A DNA stretch of 38,979 nucleotides from Candidatus Equicola stercoris (GCA_018065415.1 JAGHTI010000079.1:1-38979); one strand, 5' to 3'. Shown: positions 29,167-37,459, counted from the first letter of the stretch. A program made the numbers and translations. The notes: generated by a model from the sequence alone, not told the origin.

Positions 29167-30018
29167 ATGGAGACTTTCACATTATACAAAAAACAGAAAT
29201 ATCTGGACTCTTGGGCAGATGCTAAACTCGTGGAGATAAGAACACGTATCGTCAACGCATTCAAGGAGTCAGAGTTTCTTCCAGAGCCACATAAATACTA
29301 TCTTCATGGCAAGGAACTGATATCTGTTTCTAACGTGGCTCATAGTTTCAAGACACCGTTCAACAAAGAACTTGTTGCCAGGAACACTTTTAACAAATAT
29401 TATAACAATCCTCATTCACCTTATTATAAAAAGACTGTCGAGGAGATAATTGCGATGTGGGATAAAAACAACATGTCTGCCTGTGAAAATGGTAAGGAGC
29501 ATCATGACTTTGGAGAGTCTTGTTTCTGGTTCATGACAGGAAATGAAGATAGGATATCCCCACATTTTCGCAACCGCCTCACCTCCGATGGTGGTTTCAT
29601 GGCTTGCGATACGCAGGAGATAGCAGTTGCACAGTTTTGGGACAATCTGCCGACAGACGTGATGCCTATACTGTGTGAAAACAAGATTTGCCGCGAAGAT
29701 TTGGGTTATGCCGGCACCTTCGACCTTCTTCTTTATCATGAAGGAAAGTTCATCATTGCTGATTATAAGACCAACAAAGACTTGCACAAGTCCTCATACG
29801 GAAAGAAGATGCTCGCTCCGTTCAATAATATGGACGACAACGACATATCCCTATACACTCTGCAGTTAAGCCTTTACCAGTTGGCACTGGAGCATATAGG
29901 GTTAGAGATAAAAGATTTACGTCTTATCTGGTTAAGACCAAAAGGGGGTTATGAGGAGATAAGTCTTACTTCTCACTCAGAGCAGTTTGAAACTTATCTA
30001 AAATCGCATCCGCTATAG
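29167..30018 (+). CDS. standalone RecB-family PD-(D/E)XK nuclease
   Basis: The 283 residues carry the full ordered motif set of RecB/Cas4-type nucleases. Motif I is ENGKEHHDFGE with His112/His113. The metal and catalytic residues are Asp186 in AGTFDLLLY and Asp199-x-Lys201 in IIADYKTNKD. The QxxxY motif is LQLSLYQLALE. There is no helicase domain, no CRISPR gene and no Cys cluster, so it is neither an intact AddB nor a typical iron-sulfur Cas4. The start ATG follows the -7 element by 20 bases. The gene runs into the convergent HIT gene and overlaps its 3' end by 53 bases. Role unknown; it should cut or trim DNA. Similar lone nucleases occur in phages, but no other phage gene is nearby. Confidence 0.8.
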   Translation: METFTLYKKQKYLDSWADAKLVEIRTRIVNAFKESEFLPEPHKYYLHGKELISVSNVAHSFKTPFNKELVARNTFNKYYNNPHSPYYKKTVEEIIAMWDKNNMSACENGKEHHDFGESCFWFMTGNEDRISPHFRNRLTSDGGFMACDTQEIAVAQFWDNLPTDVMPILCENKICREDLGYAGTFDLLLYHEGKFIIADYKTNKDLHKSSYGKKMLAPFNNMDDNDISLYTLQLSLYQLALEHIGLEIKDLRLIWLRPKGGYEEISLTSHSEQFETYLKSHPL

Positions 30019-30385
30019 TCTGCATCTCCTCCGCCGACAGTTTCGGACGGTTTGCCTTACTGAAGTTCATAGACTGTTCGCCATCCGTAAGAGGTCCCAG
30101 ATGTATATGAGCGTGAGGCACATCAAGTCCCAGAACGCACATGCCCACCTTTTCGCAAGGGAACACAGCCTTTATAGCCTTTGCCACCTTCTTTGTGAAA
30201 GCCATCATCGCAGCCAGTTCTTCATCAGAGAGGTCAAAGAGATAGTCCTCTTCACGTTTTGGCACTACGAGTGTATGTCCTTTCATCAAAGGGTTTATGT
30301 CAAGAAAAGCATAAAACCTATCGTCTTCGGCACATTTGTAACTTGGAATTTCACCAGCGATAATCTTGGAAAAAATAGAAGCCAT
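29966..30385 (-). CDS. HIT family nucleotide hydrolase
   Basis: 139 residues with the histidine triad HAHIHLGPL near the middle-to-end and the opening SIFSKIIAGEIPSYKCAEDDRFYAFLDINP, which is characteristic of the Hint/HinT branch. Such enzymes hydrolyse purine nucleoside phosphoramidates. The gene overlaps the 3' end of the nuclease gene on the other strand by 53 bases. In many Bacteroidales a gene of this kind follows greA directly, as far as I recall; here greA is 6.5 kb upstream on the same strand. Confidence 0.93.
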   Translation of the reverse strand: MASIFSKIIAGEIPSYKCAEDDRFYAFLDINPLMKGHTLVVPKREEDYLFDLSDEELAAMMAFTKKVAKAIKAVFPCEKVGMCVLGLDVPHAHIHLGPLTDGEQSMNFSKANRPKLSAEEMQTIADAILDKFQTALSEK

Positions 30386-30392
30386 GACTTTA

Positions 30393-30503
30393 TTATAATG
30401 TGAGTTCGATGAATTTTAACTTGTTGTAAATTTGGTGATTAGTAAGATATTCTTTGAATGCCTCCTTTACACCCTGCCCTGTGGTGCCGTGATTATCTAT
30501 GGG
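30393..30503 (-). pseudogene. 36-codon C-terminal remnant of an unidentified gene
   Basis: An open stretch without a start codon reads from an in-frame stop at 30504-30506 to a stop at 30393-30395, directly upstream of the HIT gene. Its translation includes DNHGTTGQGVKEAFKEYL and then NKLKFIELTL, which looks like a normal amphipathic protein end rather than random sequence. No family could be assigned. It sits at the junction between HIT and the inserted accessory genes, consistent with a truncated gene left behind. Confidence 0.4.
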
Positions 30504-30521
30504 TTACAGGAATACCTCTGT

Positions 30522-32432
30522 TTACTTGTTCCATATTTTAACCCTTTCCGATGGGGCAAGATACATCTTGTCGCCTTCCTTTATGTTGTAAACGTCATAC
30601 CATTCATCCATTTGGCTTACAATGCCGTTGACACGTAGTTCGGAAACAGAATGAATATTGGTAAGAATCCTGTTGAATACGTACTCTTCTGAAAAAGTGC
30701 CACACCAGAAATTGGCATACGCAAGGAAGAACTCTCGTTTAGCCTGGAGCAGTTCTTCTTCTGTAGCCCCATAGTCAGTATAATGCTTCACCATTGCACG
30801 GAAAGCGGCATTGAGACCATTGAGGTCTGCCACATCCTCAACACTTGTCTGCTCACCATTTGCGTGAAAATCAGGATATTTATCAGGATAAGGTCTATAC
30901 TTTGAGAAATGCGCAGCCAATTTATGCGTTCTTGCAAAGAAATTCTCCTTATCCTGTGCCGTCCACCAGTTATTCCATTCACCTTTAGTTCCAAACTGAT
31001 ATCCAGCTGTGTCGAATCCATGTCCCAGCTCATGTCCTATGACAGCCCCGATCATAGCATAGTTATATGAATCAGGCACGTTTATCCGGCAAGCTCGTGG
31101 TAGAAGCATAGGCATATAAATATTCAATCCGTTGGATTCCGTAGTGTTCATAGCATTCATATGATATAGTGCCGTGTGGGCCTGACTGAGACTGTACCAA
31201 ATGTCATCACTGGTAGGCATGTCGTTGATTGATTTCAAGACAATCTTAGACCACTCTTCTCCTATCTTCTCCATATCCTCAAGAAGCGAAGATCCTGTCG
31301 GTACGGAGCCTAAACGCTCGTACTGCCAATAGTCTGGATATCCCACGTAACTGTCAAGCTCTCTAGCTTTCTCCAATGCTGTATGGCGGGTTGACTCGGT
31401 CAGCCAATCATTGGTCTTAATCATTCTGATGAAAGCCTCCCGTATATCTTCCACCATCATGATTGCAAAGTCACGCATTATGACATCCTTGTATGTGTCA
31501 AAGTACAGTTTTGCCATACGGTATGTGAGAGGATGCCAACCTTCGGACAGGTATGCTGCAAGCTCTTCCTTTGTGGCATATGTCCATTTGTAGTTGAAGT
31601 TGACGATGGCATTTTTGAGCACCATCTTCCAGTTCTCAAGCTGTGACTTTGTGACACAGGTTTTCATAAAGTCATCCTGATCTATCGTCTGACCGTAAAT
31701 CATTCTTTCATCGGGAACTCCTACGGCCTCAGCCATAAACTTCCGCCCATCTACGACCTCATTGTTTTTGTATGGTTTGTTGCGGATTGCAATCCCCCTG
31801 TGCGAGAGGAACTCGTCCTGAACTTCCGCACATTTCTTTGCCAACGTATGGGCGTCAGTTTCGGAGCAGCCTGTCATTTTCTGCCAGGCCTCCGCCGTTG
31901 CCGTCTTCGGCATCTCGTCTATCACCTCAACAACAATCTGCACTCTTTTTTCAACAGGCTGACTGTGAAGGATAAGGATAGACTTGTAACCCCTCATACT
32001 CATCTGGCCGACTTTCATTATAACATCCTTGAGAGTCGTGAGATTGTCTATCTCCTGCAGTTGCAGTCTAGTCTTTGTCTGAATCCGTGCAATAGCGTCA
32101 GTTGAGATATCGCGTTTTTCTATATCTGACAGGAGTTTCTTTACGACAGGGTCTTCAGATGCCAGTATCACCTTCTGAAAAGACTCCACTCCATATTGTG
32201 GATCAATCCAGTACTGCTTGGATAACTGACCCGGCAGGAGAGGATTGTTTTTTATCCACGTGCCGTTACAATAATTGTAGAAATTATCTCCGGGGTTGAC
32301 GGACCCGTCAACAAGTTCATTAACAGGAAACGGAATCTGTGGAGATATGATGGGGTCTTCACTGCACGAAGAAAAGAAAGCGATGCAGAGAATAAATGCA
32401 CAAAACGATAATTTTATATTGTAACGACTCAT
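30522..32432 (-). CDS. M13 family metallopeptidase lipoprotein (PepO/neprilysin-like)
   Basis: The 636 residues begin with a lipoprotein signal (LCIAFFSSC, lipid Cys23). The zinc site is GHELGHGFDTAG (His467, Glu468, His471) with the third ligand in VEDVADLNGLNAAF (Glu532, replacing the usual ENIAD). The closing segment DLYLAPSERVKIW-type ending (YLAPSERVKIW) is typical for M13. The region before the zinc site that is normally NAFYxPxxNxIxFP reads NTTESNGLNIYMPMLLP, a strong departure. It probably degrades peptides at the cell surface or in the periplasm. It is the last gene of the minus-strand accessory block. Confidence 0.88.
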   Translation of the reverse strand: MSRYNIKLSFCAFILCIAFFSSCSEDPIISPQIPFPVNELVDGSVNPGDNFYNYCNGTWIKNNPLLPGQLSKQYWIDPQYGVESFQKVILASEDPVVKKLLSDIEKRDISTDAIARIQTKTRLQLQEIDNLTTLKDVIMKVGQMSMRGYKSILILHSQPVEKRVQIVVEVIDEMPKTATAEAWQKMTGCSETDAHTLAKKCAEVQDEFLSHRGIAIRNKPYKNNEVVDGRKFMAEAVGVPDERMIYGQTIDQDDFMKTCVTKSQLENWKMVLKNAIVNFNYKWTYATKEELAAYLSEGWHPLTYRMAKLYFDTYKDVIMRDFAIMMVEDIREAFIRMIKTNDWLTESTRHTALEKARELDSYVGYPDYWQYERLGSVPTGSSLLEDMEKIGEEWSKIVLKSINDMPTSDDIWYSLSQAHTALYHMNAMNTTESNGLNIYMPMLLPRACRINVPDSYNYAMIGAVIGHELGHGFDTAGYQFGTKGEWNNWWTAQDKENFFARTHKLAAHFSKYRPYPDKYPDFHANGEQTSVEDVADLNGLNAAFRAMVKHYTDYGATEEELLQAKREFFLAYANFWCGTFSEEYVFNRILTNIHSVSELRVNGIVSQMDEWYDVYNIKEGDKMYLAPSERVKIWNK

Positions 32433-32521
32433 AGTTGTATAGAATTTAAACTTACTTGACGAGATTTAAACAATAATTTCAGTTGCCCGAACGAGGTAGT
32501 ACGTTAATGCATTTGAATGTT

Positions 32522-34021
32522 CTATTGACTATCTGAAACGGGGCGAATAGGTAAACCTAAATAGCGATTGTTTTCGACACTTGGAATGACTTCTGGGTTG
32601 AAGACAAAGCGGTACGCTTTCAAAGGGTCGGATAAGTTAAGAGTTCTTGACCAATAGTAACCGTGCCCTGTATCGTCAAGGTCTTTATTGTCTCCGTAGC
32701 CTGCAGATGGGAAGAATAACTTGTTTCCTGAATCATCAACGAAAAGACATCCTTCTACTCCGTCATAATTGCCACACACATAAATTCCTTTTGTGAATTT
32801 TTCAGTTGAATTACAATATTTTGTTGCATATGTGGTCTTGTCAGGACTATCACCATTCAAGCAACTATTATACAATGTCTCAAAATTTTCTTTATCTGGC
32901 ATACGCCATCCTGTGCCCAGATATGCAGTGGCTGCGTCGTCTGCAGGCTCAAGAACATTCTTACCATCATTCCCTGTATATTTGGTATACGCTGAACCAG
33001 TATAGAATGGTGCATTGCTCTGACCAAATCCGTCACTGAGTTCTGAGCCGTCAGATGCCTTTACCCATTTCCCGTTTCTGTAAACATAACCTTCGGTGCC
33101 ACCCCAGGCAAAATAGTACCCGAAACCCGTTTCCGTAGTAGCGCCGATATTGCACTTCGCCCATTTTAAGCCACCGATGGTAACGTAATCGTAGGATACA
33201 GCACTACCAAATACACAAGGTGTATAGTATGATGTGTTCCCTATGACTTTCGCTGATGTGAGGTCTGTTGTTTGCGTAACACCTTGTGTTACAGACAGCT
33301 TCCTGTTTGTATTCTTGTCCTCTGGTACAAGGCCCACAGTGACAATGGCCCTGGTGCCGTCTGAAGAAGCTTCAAAGTTATTTGTTGAGATATTGCCTGA
33401 TGTATTCCCTGTTATTGCTGGTTCACCACTCTCGCTGGGAGCCAAAGTGGCCTTAGTGTTGACGCTTCTGACAATAGCATTGTCGATTGTACCACCTCCA
33501 AGGTTCGTGGCAGCTATCTTCATCACTGAAGTGGCGAATGTAAATCCGACCATCTTGTTGGAGATGTCTTTTTCGTCATATACGAGCGTGCCGTATGCAA
33601 CGAAAGGTATGCCGTTGGTCTTGGTCTGATTTGAGAAGTCGAAGGTAAGACCGCTGGCATCACAGCCACTGCTGTAAACAAACGTGATTGTCTTGCCCGG
33701 TGCAGGCGCTGTTATTGTACCTGTCAGACTGGCAAACATTTTGTTCTCGCTGGGGGTGACAATGAGGCCGTCTCCGGTGCTGATTTTTGTCGTTCCACAA
33801 TATGCCTGCACCTTGTCACCTTCTACCCATTCAAGACGGACTACTGACTTTGCCGTTGCTCTCATTTCGTCAGATGAGACGAGTTCGCCTAGGCTGGCAT
33901 TGATATTTATCTGTATTTCTTCACCTGCTTTTGTTCCAGAAGTTTCTGTTTCCTCCTGACAGGACGTTACCGCAAAAAGGAATGCGATCGCAGAGAGAAT
34001 TATTCTGATTCTTGTTTTCAT
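32522..34021 (-). CDS. FISUMP-domain lipoprotein with fimbrillin-like N-terminal part
   Basis: The 499-residue protein has a lipoprotein signal (IAFLFAVTSC, lipid Cys21). Residues ~35-265 look like the two beta-sandwich regions of fimbrillin-like proteins (RLEWVEGDKVQAYCG, TITFVYSSGCDASGLTFDF). Residues ~275-495 are a Fib_succ_major (FISUMP) domain: YDYVTIGGLKWAKCNIGATTETGFGYYFAWG, LGTGWRMPDKENFETLYN, GYYWSRTLNL and the end LGLPIRPVSD (the long first segment is split over two typical blocks). Such proteins are surface-exposed lipoproteins of unknown ligand. A 55-residue small protein gene lies directly upstream. Confidence 0.85.
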   Translation of the reverse strand: MKTRIRIILSAIAFLFAVTSCQEETETSGTKAGEEIQININASLGELVSSDEMRATAKSVVRLEWVEGDKVQAYCGTTKISTGDGLIVTPSENKMFASLTGTITAPAPGKTITFVYSSGCDASGLTFDFSNQTKTNGIPFVAYGTLVYDEKDISNKMVGFTFATSVMKIAATNLGGGTIDNAIVRSVNTKATLAPSESGEPAITGNTSGNISTNNFEASSDGTRAIVTVGLVPEDKNTNRKLSVTQGVTQTTDLTSAKVIGNTSYYTPCVFGSAVSYDYVTIGGLKWAKCNIGATTETGFGYYFAWGGTEGYVYRNGKWVKASDGSELSDGFGQSNAPFYTGSAYTKYTGNDGKNVLEPADDAATAYLGTGWRMPDKENFETLYNSCLNGDSPDKTTYATKYCNSTEKFTKGIYVCGNYDGVEGCLFVDDSGNKLFFPSAGYGDNKDLDDTGHGYYWSRTLNLSDPLKAYRFVFNPEVIPSVENNRYLGLPIRPVSDSQ

Positions 34022-34076
34022 TATTGTCTTTGTTTTATTTGTTTTCTGTCTTGATGGACTCTTTTAATTTCTCAAA

Positions 34077-34244
34077 CTAGAAGACGTTCTCCTCGTCCAT
34101 CTCCGTAGGCTCCGTATTGTAGATGTTATCGGAACCTTTCAAAATGGAGCATTGCGTATTGATAGAGATGACTTTCACTGACGGAGCTGTATAGCAACTC
34201 TTCTGTTGTACCTTAGGCTTTTTGTTTATAAAGTATTTTCTCAT
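34077..34244 (-). CDS. small 55-residue protein, adhesin-locus type
   Basis: ATG at 34244-34242 opens a 56-codon frame ending in TAG. The protein starts with MRKYFINKKPKVQQ, has the central pattern Y-T-A-P-S-V-K-V-I-S-I-N-T-Q-C-S-I-L-K-G-S, and ends acidic (EPTEMDEENVF). The pattern Y-x-x-P-x-x-x-x-hydrophobic...IL-x-x-S resembles short proteins I recall next to surface lipoprotein genes in Prevotella and Bacteroides; their function is not known to me. It contains two Cys (17 and 32), no signal peptide, and lies 55 bases upstream of the FISUMP lipoprotein gene and 81 bases downstream of the large lipoprotein gene, all on the minus strand. Confidence 0.65.
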   Translation of the reverse strand: MRKYFINKKPKVQQKSCYTAPSVKVISINTQCSILKGSDNIYNTEPTEMDEENVF

Positions 34245-34325
34245 CTGGATTGTAAATTATTCGATTTATTACAGGTTCATCTTCATGCGTTTGAAGATGA
34301 ACCTGTCTTATGCACATAGGCTGAA

Positions 34326-36620
34326 TTATTTCACGTTCTTTACTTTTCTTATAGTACAGTAATTATGGTGGAATTTACGTCCTGGATCATCAATCTTGCC
34401 ATCGCTTGCCCACATATCCACATTTTCTCTAAGCCACCACCAATCAAGTTGATACACTGGCGAATCATCTCGGTTAATAACGGCGCTAGTCTGGAACCAG
34501 GCTCTACGACATCTACGCTTCCACCAATGGAAAATTTTATAATGAGGATGGACATCTTGACCATTTATATGGCCATAGTTATAACATGCTTCGCCTGTCC
34601 TTTCAGTTATAAAATACTGAGATATGTCTGGCATTGCAGGGAAACCGATAAATTTCATAACATTAGGTGTCTTATTATCTCCGATTTTATCCTTATACCT
34701 GTTGTATGTGGCAACCAAGTGGCTGTTTTCAAAGAAACCGTCACCCAAATCAACATCATGCAGAATCTTTTCACAACTCCTTATGGCTGTTTCTTTTAGT
34801 TTCTCATCCCTCGGGAAATAGTAATCCCTGAGATTGTTCTTATTCTCAAACCATTCTTGTATTCTCATACCAAGACCATAGAAACGATTCTCATAGTACA
34901 CAAGTTCTCCAGGTTTTCCTCCGCAGTATATACGATAATTATTGTTTCTGCTTTCCATCTCCTTGACATCGGCCTTCCAAATCTTCAGACATTCACTGAG
35001 CTGACCTTTCAGCGTTTCCATCATCTTTTGATCCTCAGATAATTTTGTCCACTTGAGAAAAACATTGATAATGACATACGAAGACGCAAGCTTGTGGAAA
35101 TCACTCAGAGTAATGCCTGACCTTAGGGTATATCCCATATTTTCCCAAAGGAATATATTGCGTGTGTATTTTGCTTGGGCATCGGGAATGTTCTTGTAGT
35201 CAACCTTCAGCATTGACGGGGTTGAACAATAATTTTGCAACAGAGTAAGCAATTTTCCGTCATATCTATTAGCTATCATTTCCAGTTGGAAACGTTCAAG
35301 CATTTTACCTAATTCTTCCTTCTTTGCTGCAGGTGACAACTTGTCATTATTCAGAATTTCCACATAAGCCTCATAGTACTTGCTTGTATAATTTGAAAGC
35401 TCTTGAATCTTAGCTGAATAATCGTTCAGTGCAATTCCATAGGTAATATTCTTCGTTGCCTTGTACAACTCGTCAATAGCTTTACGAATATCCTTTAATT
35501 GCTCTGCTAAATCTGCAATCTGCTTGGATAATTCATTCAATTTCTTGATCACGTCATCATCTGTTGGATCAAACATAGAATCGATAAGTCCTCCCAGAAG
35601 CCTGAAACCCATTTGTGCAATAAAAATAAAAGGTATAGGAAAATTCTGTTTTTCCACAGCCTCATCGCAGCCGAACAGTATGTCTAACGGCAGGTCATAA
35701 TTCTTTGGAAGCCTTATTGGCATGATGGTTTTTGTGCCTTCCGCATCGGAATAGTTCGCACCACAGTCAGGACACTCCCAGTACTCAAGGTTTCCAGATG
35801 TGGTGTCTGTAGGCTCAACGGCTGTGTGATGTATCATATTCCCGACAATGCAACGGCCAGCATCGCCTTCGTTTAAATCGGAATAATATTCCCCACAATC
35901 CTCGCATTCATAAGTTTTATAGCCGGCATTACAACAGTTGGAAGGAACGTCATATGTCAGTTTGTAGTGGTGAACGTGAACATTACCACCTTCCTTGATT
36001 GCAACACTATTGTCATCTATGGCGCATACCTTACTGTCGTCCGAAGCTGACAGATGCTCAATGTTTATTGAAGCAGGTTTCTCAGACACGACCTCCATAC
36101 TGAATATTCCTCTCCCGACAAACTTAAGCTGATTTATGTTAACCATTGCCTTAGATGAATTTACCACCATTGCTCCCTCATTAAGTGTTACAGACGCAGA
36201 AAAACCACCAGTGAAATCTTCATCCAATTCCACTTGACTGTCTGAAGAGAGCACGCTGTTTCTGCACTCGAAGTTACCGTCACCTGAAAGATGCAATTGC
36301 ACACTCTTGAAATCAAGCCCCTTGGTATTCACGTAATTGTAATTCCCAAGTTTTAATGTTACCATATCATATTCGCCATCGTTAATGGACAACGGCTCAT
36401 TGTCCGTAACACTGCCGAGAATATGTATAATGTTATCTCGATCTTCCTGATTATCCAATGCGGCCCTTATGGCAGCATTAAGTGAGTTGTATGTCTTGTC
36501 GGCATACTCGAAACAACCGTCTTCATGAATAGGATCATCATCAGATGTGTTGCACCCTGCGAATGATAAAACCGACGTAAGCATTAAAGCCAGGCCAAAT
36601 TTTTTTAAAAATAGTTCCAT
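34326..36620 (-). CDS. large lipoprotein of unknown function with zinc-ribbon-like, hydrophobic and coiled-coil segments
   Basis: I do not recognise this family. The start chosen gives MELFLKKFGLALMLTSVLSFAGC (split: MELFLKKFGLALML, lipobox LSFAGC), 764 residues; an ATG 54 bases upstream would disturb the signal peptide. Residues ~35-215 are beta-rich with Ser/Asp-rich strands. Residues ~218-296 hold two Cys-pair repeats (CCNAG..ECEDCGEYYSDL and YWECPDCGANYSDAEG), a zinc-ribbon-like pattern seen in surface proteins. Residues ~328-350 are hydrophobic (FPIPFIFIAQMGFRLLGGLI), followed by a coiled coil (~353-395; NELSKQIADLAEQLKDIRKA) and a helical region to ~600. The last ~160 residues are aromatic-rich. 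It heads the accessory gene block, with a candidate promoter at 36748-36777. Confidence 0.7.
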   Translation of the reverse strand: MELFLKKFGLALMLTSVLSFAGCNTSDDDPIHEDGCFEYADKTYNSLNAAIRAALDNQEDRDNIIHILGSVTDNEPLSINDGEYDMVTLKLGNYNYVNTKGLDFKSVQLHLSGDGNFECRNSVLSSDSQVELDEDFTGGFSASVTLNEGAMVVNSSKAMVNINQLKFVGRGIFSMEVVSEKPASINIEHLSASDDSKVCAIDDNSVAIKEGGNVHVHHYKLTYDVPSNCCNAGYKTYECEDCGEYYSDLNEGDAGRCIVGNMIHHTAVEPTDTTSGNLEYWECPDCGANYSDAEGTKTIMPIRLPKNYDLPLDILFGCDEAVEKQNFPIPFIFIAQMGFRLLGGLIDSMFDPTDDDVIKKLNELSKQIADLAEQLKDIRKAIDELYKATKNITYGIALNDYSAKIQELSNYTSKYYEAYVEILNNDKLSPAAKKEELGKMLERFQLEMIANRYDGKLLTLLQNYCSTPSMLKVDYKNIPDAQAKYTRNIFLWENMGYTLRSGITLSDFHKLASSYVIINVFLKWTKLSEDQKMMETLKGQLSECLKIWKADVKEMESRNNNYRIYCGGKPGELVYYENRFYGLGMRIQEWFENKNNLRDYYFPRDEKLKETAIRSCEKILHDVDLGDGFFENSHLVATYNRYKDKIGDNKTPNVMKFIGFPAMPDISQYFITERTGEACYNYGHINGQDVHPHYKIFHWWKRRCRRAWFQTSAVINRDDSPVYQLDWWWLRENVDMWASDGKIDDPGRKFHHNYCTIRKVKNVK

Positions 36621-36747
36621 TTTTTGTTGTTTAAAGTTGTTAAAATATAGTTGTTCATTAAAAGTTACTACCACTTGGTCAGTTCAAAAATATCTTATTT
36701 CTGTTTTCGAGTGAAATCACTACTAATACCTTATTATTAATCATCTA

Positions 36748-36777
36748 CAAAAGTACAAATTATTCTCCAAAAACAAA
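36748..36777 (-). promoter_or_regulatory. candidate promoter of the large lipoprotein gene
   Basis: On the minus strand TACTTTTG at 36755-36748 and TTTG at 36777-36774 are 18 bases apart, near the standard spacing. The start codon is about 128 bases downstream. The rest of the gap 36621-36910 holds a short imperfect tandem repeat and no ORF. Confidence 0.5.
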
Positions 36778-36838
36778 AACCTGCAGAAAAAATCAAAATA
36801 CAAGTATAGAAAGTAAACACCATTCCTCATCTTACGGT

Positions 36839-36879
36839 CTACCTTACTTGAAGACGTTGCCTGCCATACTTGAAGTTGC
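36839..36879. repeat. imperfect ~20-bp tandem duplication downstream of greA
   Basis: Two adjacent units, CTACCTTACTTGAAGACGTTGC and CTGCCATACTTGAAGTTGC (given as shared cores CTTGAAG and GTTGC/TTGC), differ by small indels and substitutions. They lie about 32 bases past the greA stop codon and look like decayed intergenic repeats. Confidence 0.45.
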
Positions 36880-36910
36880 AGGTAATTTTGGTTTCACCGA
36901 ACTGACGATA

Positions 36911-37375
36911 TTATAATGTTATTGATTCAATCCTCAGTTCTATAGTACCCTGTGGAATCTGGATGGTAGCCACGTCGCCCACCTTCTTATCCAGCAATCC
37001 TTGTGCGATAGGAGTCTTGATAGAAATCTTTCCCTCTCTGAGGTTAGCCTCACTTTCGCTCACGATGGTGTAGGTCATACGAGCATTCGTCTTAAGGTTT
37101 GTCATCTCCACCTTCGACAGAATCTGTACCACGTCGCCCTTCAGGCGTGACTTATCCACAATCTTTGCCTCCAACAGTTCAGCCTTCAACTTGTTTATTC
37201 TCGCCTCCAGTTTTGCCTGAGCCTCTTTGGCAGAATGATATTCATAATTCTCGCTTAGGTCACCCTTGTCGCGTGCCTCTGCTATTGCCTGTGATGCAGC
37301 AGGACGGTCAACGGTTTCCAGTTTGTGTAGTTTGGCAACGAGTTCATCGTAGCCCTCTTGTGACATATGTGACAT
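36911..37375 (-). CDS. greA: transcription elongation factor GreA
   Basis: GreA rescues backtracked RNA polymerase by stimulating transcript cleavage. The start at 37375 gives MSHMSQEGYDELVAKLHKLE (154 residues); the longer frame would include the leader terminator and promoter and is not real. The N-terminal coiled coil carries the acidic tip and motif DKGDLSENYEYHSAKEAQAKL, which holds the catalytic Asp/Glu residues, and the C-terminal FKBP-like domain ends PIAQGLLDKKVGDVATIQIPQG (split at GLLDKKVGD). Promoter at 37460-37490, attenuator-like terminator at 37400-37438. Confidence 0.95.
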   Translation of the reverse strand: MSHMSQEGYDELVAKLHKLETVDRPAASQAIAEARDKGDLSENYEYHSAKEAQAKLEARINKLKAELLEAKIVDKSRLKGDVVQILSKVEMTNLKTNARMTYTIVSESEANLREGKISIKTPIAQGLLDKKVGDVATIQIPQGTIELRIESITL

Positions 37376-37399
37376 AATATTCCTTATTTTAATATTAAC

Positions 37400-37438
37400 A
37401 GAAAAAAGAGAGAGCCCCAGTTTTTTACTCTGGAACCC
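37400..37438 (-). terminator. terminator-like hairpin in the greA leader
   Basis: In the minus-strand RNA, GGGTTCCAG (37438-37430) pairs with CTGGGGCTC (37420-37412) including G-U pairs, loop of nine, followed by TCTCTTTTTT. It lies between the promoter and the ATG of greA, so a fraction of transcripts may stop after ~50 nt. Confidence 0.6.
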
Positions 37439-37459
37439 TAACAATCTTCTAACCGCCTG

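Noticed and set aside
29167..30018. part of a CRISPR-Cas or prophage module
   Set aside because: No cas, capsid, integrase or tail genes are found within the window; the nuclease stands alone.
30432..30638. 68-codon plus-strand frame between HIT and M13
   Set aside because: It overlaps the end of the M13 gene on the other strand; the minus-strand remnant in the same place looks more protein-like.
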